Origin: an uncultured bacterium
Lineage (GTDB): Bacteria; Bacillota_A; Clostridia; Oscillospirales; Oscillospiraceae
NCBI GenBank assembly: GCA_945917385.1
Contig: CAMEHJ010000005.1
Location: 1 to 14,887 of the forward strand
Direction of reading: 5' to 3'
DNA: 14,887 bases
Position numbers and translations under genes: made by a program. Positions 11,688 through 14,887 of this stretch are shown here, piece by piece. How positions within the stretch are numbered: position 1 is the stretch's first letter; each line of letters starts with the position of its first letter. The notes beneath the pieces were generated by a model that had not been told where the DNA came from, searched no databases, and saw only the letters and a program-made list of their open reading frames with translations.

Positions 11688-12830
11688 TTATTTCAGAAGC
11701 ACATCGACCCACGTCTGCTCCCAGGTGTAGCGCTCCGTGTCAAGCTCCGTCAGCGCGAACTGCCGGAAGGAATCCGGCGTGCTTATCCCCCGGTCGGAGG
11801 TCGCGTCGAACCAGAGCCACTCTCCGTCTATGCGCGCGATATTCCACATATGGTTTTCGCGGCTGCATTTGCCCGTCACGTTATAGCAGGTGATCCCCGC
11901 CTGCTCAAACAGCAGCTTCAGCGCGTTGGAGTAGCCGCCGCAGATTGCGAGATTATCGCGCAGCGCGCCGATGGCGGTCTGCGAGTCATAGGGCATATTG
12001 CTCCGGTCGGAGTAATAGCGCCGGTCGTACTGCACATTGACTGTCAGATAGGTGTAGAGCGCCTGCGCCTTCTCCATCTCCGTCATGGAGTCGTCCGTCA
12101 CCTGCGCGGCGATCTGTGCTGCAAGCGTGTCCGCCTGTTTGAGCAGCGCCATGCAGTCCTCAAGCTCCATTCCCATGGCGGGCGAATATGTGATGGCGGT
12201 CGCGTCCCGGTTCAGGGCGCAGAGGATATACCCGCCCCCTGCCTGCTGAAGCACGCGGCTCATGTCGTCGGGCGTGAGCGAGGTGTCCGTCAGGCGTATC
12301 GGGTAATCCTGCGCGCCGATGTGCTCCTCAGCCGCGCGCATAAGCTCCTCGGCGGACGAGACCTCCTGTGCCCCGGCACAGCTCTCCGGCCAGTCACCGG
12401 TCATGTACGGCATATAGGATACGCGGCAGTTGAGGATACCGTTTTCCGTCTGCGCCTCAAGGTCGTAGGCGTATTTTATCTCCGGAAAGCGCGCCGTGAG
12501 ACCGTAATAGAGGTTTTTCACCGCAAGCTCCGGCTCCATGTCAAACGCAACTGAGGAGATGTCCATGGTTGCGGGCTGGCGCAGGGCGCAGACGGCGGCG
12601 TAAAGCTCATTCTCGACGTCCTCCGGCGTCTGTGCAATAAGCAGCTCCGGCACAGGAGTCGGGGTCGGTTCCGGCGCTGCCGTGGGGGTCGGCTCGGCAG
12701 ACGGCGTTTCTGCCGGAGCGCTTGGGGTGACGGTCTGTGCAGGCGTCGGCGTCGGCTTGGATGCTCCGCAGGCACACAGCATGAGCGTGGAAAGAATGAT
12801 CAGTCCAGAAATCAGTTTTTTCTTATTCAT
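11688..12830 (-). CDS. Lipoprotein with transglutaminase-like domain
   Basis: 380 residues. A positively charged start (NKKK), hydrophobic core and lipobox LCAC give lipidation at Cys21, so it is anchored outside the membrane. Residues 25-60 are a Pro/Thr/Ala linker (repeated PTPTP). The C-terminal half is a transglutaminase-like cysteine protease fold with the triad Cys297 (AICGGYSNALKLLFEQAGI), His327 (NHMWNIARI) and Asp342 (WLWFDATSD). Such proteins are usually predicted peptidases or amidases acting at the cell surface; substrate unknown. GAGG lies six bases before the ATG. No convincing promoter of its own is visible, although a weak TACAAT lies just upstream. It may once have been read from the TetR/MATE promoter. 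Confidence 0.9.
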   Translation of the reverse strand: MNKKKLISGLIILSTLMLCACGASKPTPTPAQTVTPSAPAETPSAEPTPTAAPEPTPTPVPELLIAQTPEDVENELYAAVCALRQPATMDISSVAFDMEPELAVKNLYYGLTARFPEIKYAYDLEAQTENGILNCRVSYMPYMTGDWPESCAGAQEVSSAEELMRAAEEHIGAQDYPIRLTDTSLTPDDMSRVLQQAGGGYILCALNRDATAITYSPAMGMELEDCMALLKQADTLAAQIAAQVTDDSMTEMEKAQALYTYLTVNVQYDRRYYSDRSNMPYDSQTAIGALRDNLAICGGYSNALKLLFEQAGITCYNVTGKCSRENHMWNIARIDGEWLWFDATSDRGISTPDSFRQFALTELDTERYTWEQTWVDVLLK

Positions 12831-12854
12831 ATTATCCTCGGTTTAATTGTAATT

Positions 12855-13086
12855 TTACGATGCGTGACCCATGCGCTCTGACGCGATGCGCTTCATCGCG
12901 CGCACCGAGCAGACACAGACGATAATGGTCAGCACGTCTGCCGCGGGCGGTATCAACTATGTTGTAAACCGCCTTTGCAAGCAGCGCGAGCATCGCCGGC
13001 ACAGCCAGCTTTACGATAGCCCCGGAGGGCTTCATCTCTCCCAGAACGTACTGGGACTGCGTCTTTTTCTCACTCATACCTTTCAC
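12855..13086 (-). pseudogene. MATE efflux pump with large internal deletion
   Basis: The N-terminal 44 codons from ATG 13077 (SGAIVKLAVPAMLALLAKAVYNIVDT) match the start of MATE family transporters. After about 12946 the frame changes: a different frame encodes ADVLTIIVCVCSVRAMKRI and ends at TAA 12855-12857, which is the usual MATE last helix and tail. A normal MATE protein has around 450 residues, so over 1 kb of the middle is missing and the two ends are joined out of frame. Translation could start at ATG 13077 behind AAGGTGAAAGG or at GTG 13086, which overlaps the TetR stop. The gene would have been the pump controlled by the adjacent repressor. Confidence 0.8.
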
Positions 13087-13673
13087 CTTCTGATTACACC
13101 GTAAAGAATCAAATCCAGCGCCTTTTTACAGCGCTCGTCCCTCTGCGAGAAATCCTGGCTCCGGCTCGTCGCGTTGATAAAGTCCTGATACTGACTGAAA
13201 AGCTCCACAACCTCCGGCATGGAAACGCCGTCTCTGAGCGGCATATTCTCAAGCACACTCTCAAGTACGCCGATGTTCAGCTCATCAAACGGACGCTTTC
13301 TCTCTTCGATTGCGCCGGCAAGATTCGCCGGCGGCGATATGACGGCCTCGCAGAAAATCGCCTGATACCTCGGATTGTCATGGAAAAACGCCGCACGGGC
13401 AGAGAAATAGCTCTCAAGCCTGTCCTGCGGCGAACCTTCCCCGGAAAGCTTTCCCTGAAGAAACTCCGTCAATTTCAGAAAACACTCCTCAACGCAGGCA
13501 AGGTACAGCTCATCCTTTGTCTCAAAATAGTGGTAAATTATCCCCTTTGATATTCCTTCTGACGCGCAGATCGTGTTAATTGAACCCGCCGCGTAGCCCC
13601 TCTGCGCAAATTCCGCCACGGCGCCGCTCATAATGCGCTGCCGCGTCAGGCGCTTTTTTTCTTCTCGTTTCAT
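13083..13673 (-). CDS. TetR/AcrR-family transcriptional repressor
   Basis: 196 residues. The N-terminal helix-turn-helix covers about 31-50 (SINTICASEGISKGIIYHYF), which is the strong TetR signature including the conserved YHYF and the following KDEL. Residues 60-196 form the ligand-binding half, which is not assignable to a ligand. GAGG is six bases before the ATG. The stop overlaps the start of the MATE pseudogene, marking a former two-gene operon of repressor plus drug or metabolite exporter. Two GACC-type inverted repeats in its own promoter region suggest autorepression. The repressor frame is intact although its likely target pump is destroyed. Confidence 0.93.
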   Translation of the reverse strand: MKREEKKRLTRQRIMSGAVAEFAQRGYAAGSINTICASEGISKGIIYHYFETKDELYLACVEECFLKLTEFLQGKLSGEGSPQDRLESYFSARAAFFHDNPRYQAIFCEAVISPPANLAGAIEERKRPFDELNIGVLESVLENMPLRDGVSMPEVVELFSQYQDFINATSRSQDFSQRDERCKKALDLILYGVIRR

Positions 13674-13691
13674 AATACGCCTCTAAATATT

Positions 13692-13703
13692 GACCAACCG
13701 GTC
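13692..13703. promoter_or_regulatory. TetR operator 1 (leader region)
   Basis: GACCAACCGGTC, a partial palindrome (GACC/GGTC) of the same 12-bp pattern GACCRASCGGTC as the site at 13731. It lies between the -10 box and the start codon, where bound protein would block elongation or initiation. Confidence 0.6.
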
Positions 13704-13715
13704 TATTTTTTAAGG

Positions 13716-13744
13716 ACTATATCACAAACCGACCGAGCGGTCAA
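13716..13744 (-). promoter_or_regulatory. Promoter of the TetR operon
   Basis: On the minus strand TTGACC (13744-13739) and TATAGT (13721-13716) are 17 bp apart, with TGA before the -10. The -35 box is shared with operator 2. Confidence 0.75.
13731..13742. promoter_or_regulatory. TetR operator 2 (over the -35 box)
   Basis: GACCGAGCGGTC has perfect 5-bp half sites (GACCG/CGGTC) around AG. It overlaps the -35 box of the TetR promoter by four bases. Together with operator 1 it is framed by an outer inverted repeat AATATTGACC/GGTCAATATT. Confidence 0.65.
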
Positions 13745-13787
13745 TATTATGAGTAAAAAATATACAGACCGTTCACAAACCCTGTGC

Positions 13788-13816
13788 TTGCAAACAGCAG
13801 CGGTTGGGCTTATATT
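13788..13816 (+). promoter_or_regulatory. Promoter of the M3 oligoendopeptidase gene
   Basis: TTGCAA (13788-13793) and TATATT (13811-13816) are exactly 17 bp apart, about 43 bp upstream of the start codon. It lies about 45 bp beyond operator 2, so control by the TetR protein is possible but not obvious. Confidence 0.65.
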
Positions 13817-13858
13817 AATTACGGCGCTATTCCATATGAGTTTATCGGGAGAAAAAAT

Positions 13859-14887
13859 ATGAAAGTAAAAGACCTGCCCTACTTCCGCGTGACGCTGGAG
13901 GATTTTGAAGAAAAGCTGAACGGCATAATCGCGCGCGTCGAAAACGCCGAGTGCGTCGGTGACATCCTTGACGCGCGCCGCGATTATCTCGCCATATACA
14001 ATGACTACTATACCATGACCGCCCTCGCGTATATGCGCTACACCATCAACACCGAGGACGCTTTTTACATTGCCGAGCAGGATTATTACGCCGAGAGCGG
14101 GCCGAGCGCCCACAACCTGTGTACCCGCTATGCCGCCGCGCTGCTTGATTCCCCCTTCCGCGCAGAGCTTGAGCAGGCACTGTCGCCGCTGCTGTTCCGC
14201 TCTATGGAGAACCGGCGAAAGTGCGTATCCCCCGCCGTTATTTCCGACATGGTCGAGGAAAACCGTTTGGTTCGCAGATACTCAAAGCTGATGGCGGGGA
14301 TGGAATTTGAATTTCGCGGTGAAAAGCTCCCGCGTCCGGCGCTGCTGGGCTATCTCAAGAACGACGACCGTGAGACCAGGCGCGAGGCGATGGAGGTGCT
14401 GGGCAGGACGCTTGCCGCTCATCGAAGCGAGCTTGACGGAATCTTCGACGAGCTTGTCCATGTGCGCGACAAAATTGCAAAAAAGCTCGGCTTCAAGGAC
14501 TTTACCGAGCTTGGCTACTGCCGTATGGACAGGCTGTGCTATGACCGCGCCGCGGTCGAGGTGTTCCGGGAGAATGTACTGCGCGACATTGCGCCTGCGG
14601 TGTCACGCCTGCGCGAAGATAACGCCAAGCGCATGGGGCTTGACAGGCTGATGTTCTATGATAATGATGTCATCGTCCCCGGCGGCGACCCCCGTCCGTT
14701 CGGGAAAGAGGAGATCTTCTCCGCCGCGCGTGAGATGTATCACGCCATGGGCGAGGAGACGGGCGCGTTCATCGACATGATGCTGGAAAACGAGGCCTTC
14801 GACGTCGATGCGAGACAAAACAAGTGGGGCGGAGGCTACTGCACGGAGTTTCCGAAATACCGCCAGCCGTTCATCCTCGCAAACTTC
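13859..14887 (+). CDS. M3-family oligoendopeptidase, N-terminal part (cut by window end)
   Basis: 343 codons are open to the window edge. The start ATG follows GGGAG (13847-13851) at seven bases; an upstream ATG at 13836 is out of frame and stops at once. The sequence matches the helical N-terminal half of M3 metallopeptidases (PepF/thimet-like; FRVTLEDFEEKLNGIIARV, then KKLGFKDFTELGYCRMDR), ending with KWGGGYCTEFPKYRQPFI, which in the family precedes the HExxH zinc helix by a few tens of residues. The active site therefore lies outside the window. Family members are usually about 550-600 residues, cytosolic, and cut short peptides. Confidence 0.92.
   Translation, partial: MKVKDLPYFRVTLEDFEEKLNGIIARVENAECVGDILDARRDYLAIYNDYYTMTALAYMRYTINTEDAFYIAEQDYYAESGPSAHNLCTRYAAALLDSPFRAELEQALSPLLFRSMENRRKCVSPAVISDMVEENRLVRRYSKLMAGMEFEFRGEKLPRPALLGYLKNDDRETRREAMEVLGRTLAAHRSELDGIFDELVHVRDKIAKKLGFKDFTELGYCRMDRLCYDRAAVEVFRENVLRDIAPAVSRLREDNAKRMGLDRLMFYDNDVIVPGGDPRPFGKEEIFSAAREMYHAMGEETGAFIDMMLENEAFDVDARQNKWGGGYCTEFPKYRQPFILANF

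Noticed and set aside
11604..12554. 316-codon plus-strand frame opposite the lipoprotein
   Set aside because: The minus strand has a signal peptide, lipobox and transglutaminase triad; the plus frame shows only composition-driven sequence.

Overview
The window looks like chromosomal DNA from a GC-rich anaerobic Firmicute, most likely a gut clostridium of the Oscillospiraceae type. This rests on the GC-rich coding sequence with AT-rich intergenic spaces, strong GGAGG ribosome binding sites, sigma-A type promoters, a tRNA gene with encoded CCA, and the gene families present (YmdB, YhaO/YhaN, HD-GYP, M3 oligoendopeptidase, FatA-like thioesterase). Genus cannot be fixed from the sequence alone.

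Layout. 1-1330: a hybrid histidine kinase/response regulator with no sensor domain, its promoter and a strong terminator. 1383-1425: a double-hairpin repeat. 1427-2713 (-): a membrane-anchored HD-GYP c-di-GMP phosphodiesterase candidate, convergent with the kinase. 2787-3077: tRNA-Arg(ACG) on the minus strand, with a second copy of its 3' end plus terminator 175 bp away. Between the two copies lies a 118-bp insert with three perfect hairpins. 3161-3328 (-): a 55-residue Gly/Met-rich membrane protein gene. 3439-7670 (+): a tight run of ymdB-like phosphodiesterase, YhaO/SbcD-like nuclease, YhaN/SbcC-like ATPase with two membrane segments, and a GtrA-family protein. 7675-8395: a RAYT (Y1 transposase relative) gene flanked by inverted REP pairs, with a further REP inside its own reading frame. 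8412-9821 (-): acyl-ACP thioesterase and YgjP-type metallopeptidase in one operon, preceded by a promoter with a palindrome upstream of it. 9944-10138: the 3' end of a lost gene. 10173-11528 (-): CCA-adding enzyme. 11688-12830 (-): lipoprotein with a transglutaminase-like domain. 12855-13673 (-): a TetR regulator followed by an internally deleted MATE efflux pump. 13859-14887 (+): the first 343 residues of an M3 oligoendopeptidase, cut by the window edge just before the expected zinc motif.

Functionally the window is mostly housekeeping and regulation: signalling (kinase, HD-GYP), DNA repair (YhaO/YhaN), tRNA maturation (tRNA-Arg and CCA enzyme) and a broken TetR-controlled efflux operon. The parts least explained by known genes are the tRNA-linked triple-hairpin insert and the RAYT/REP cluster. 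No complete, clearly new multi-gene system is visible.
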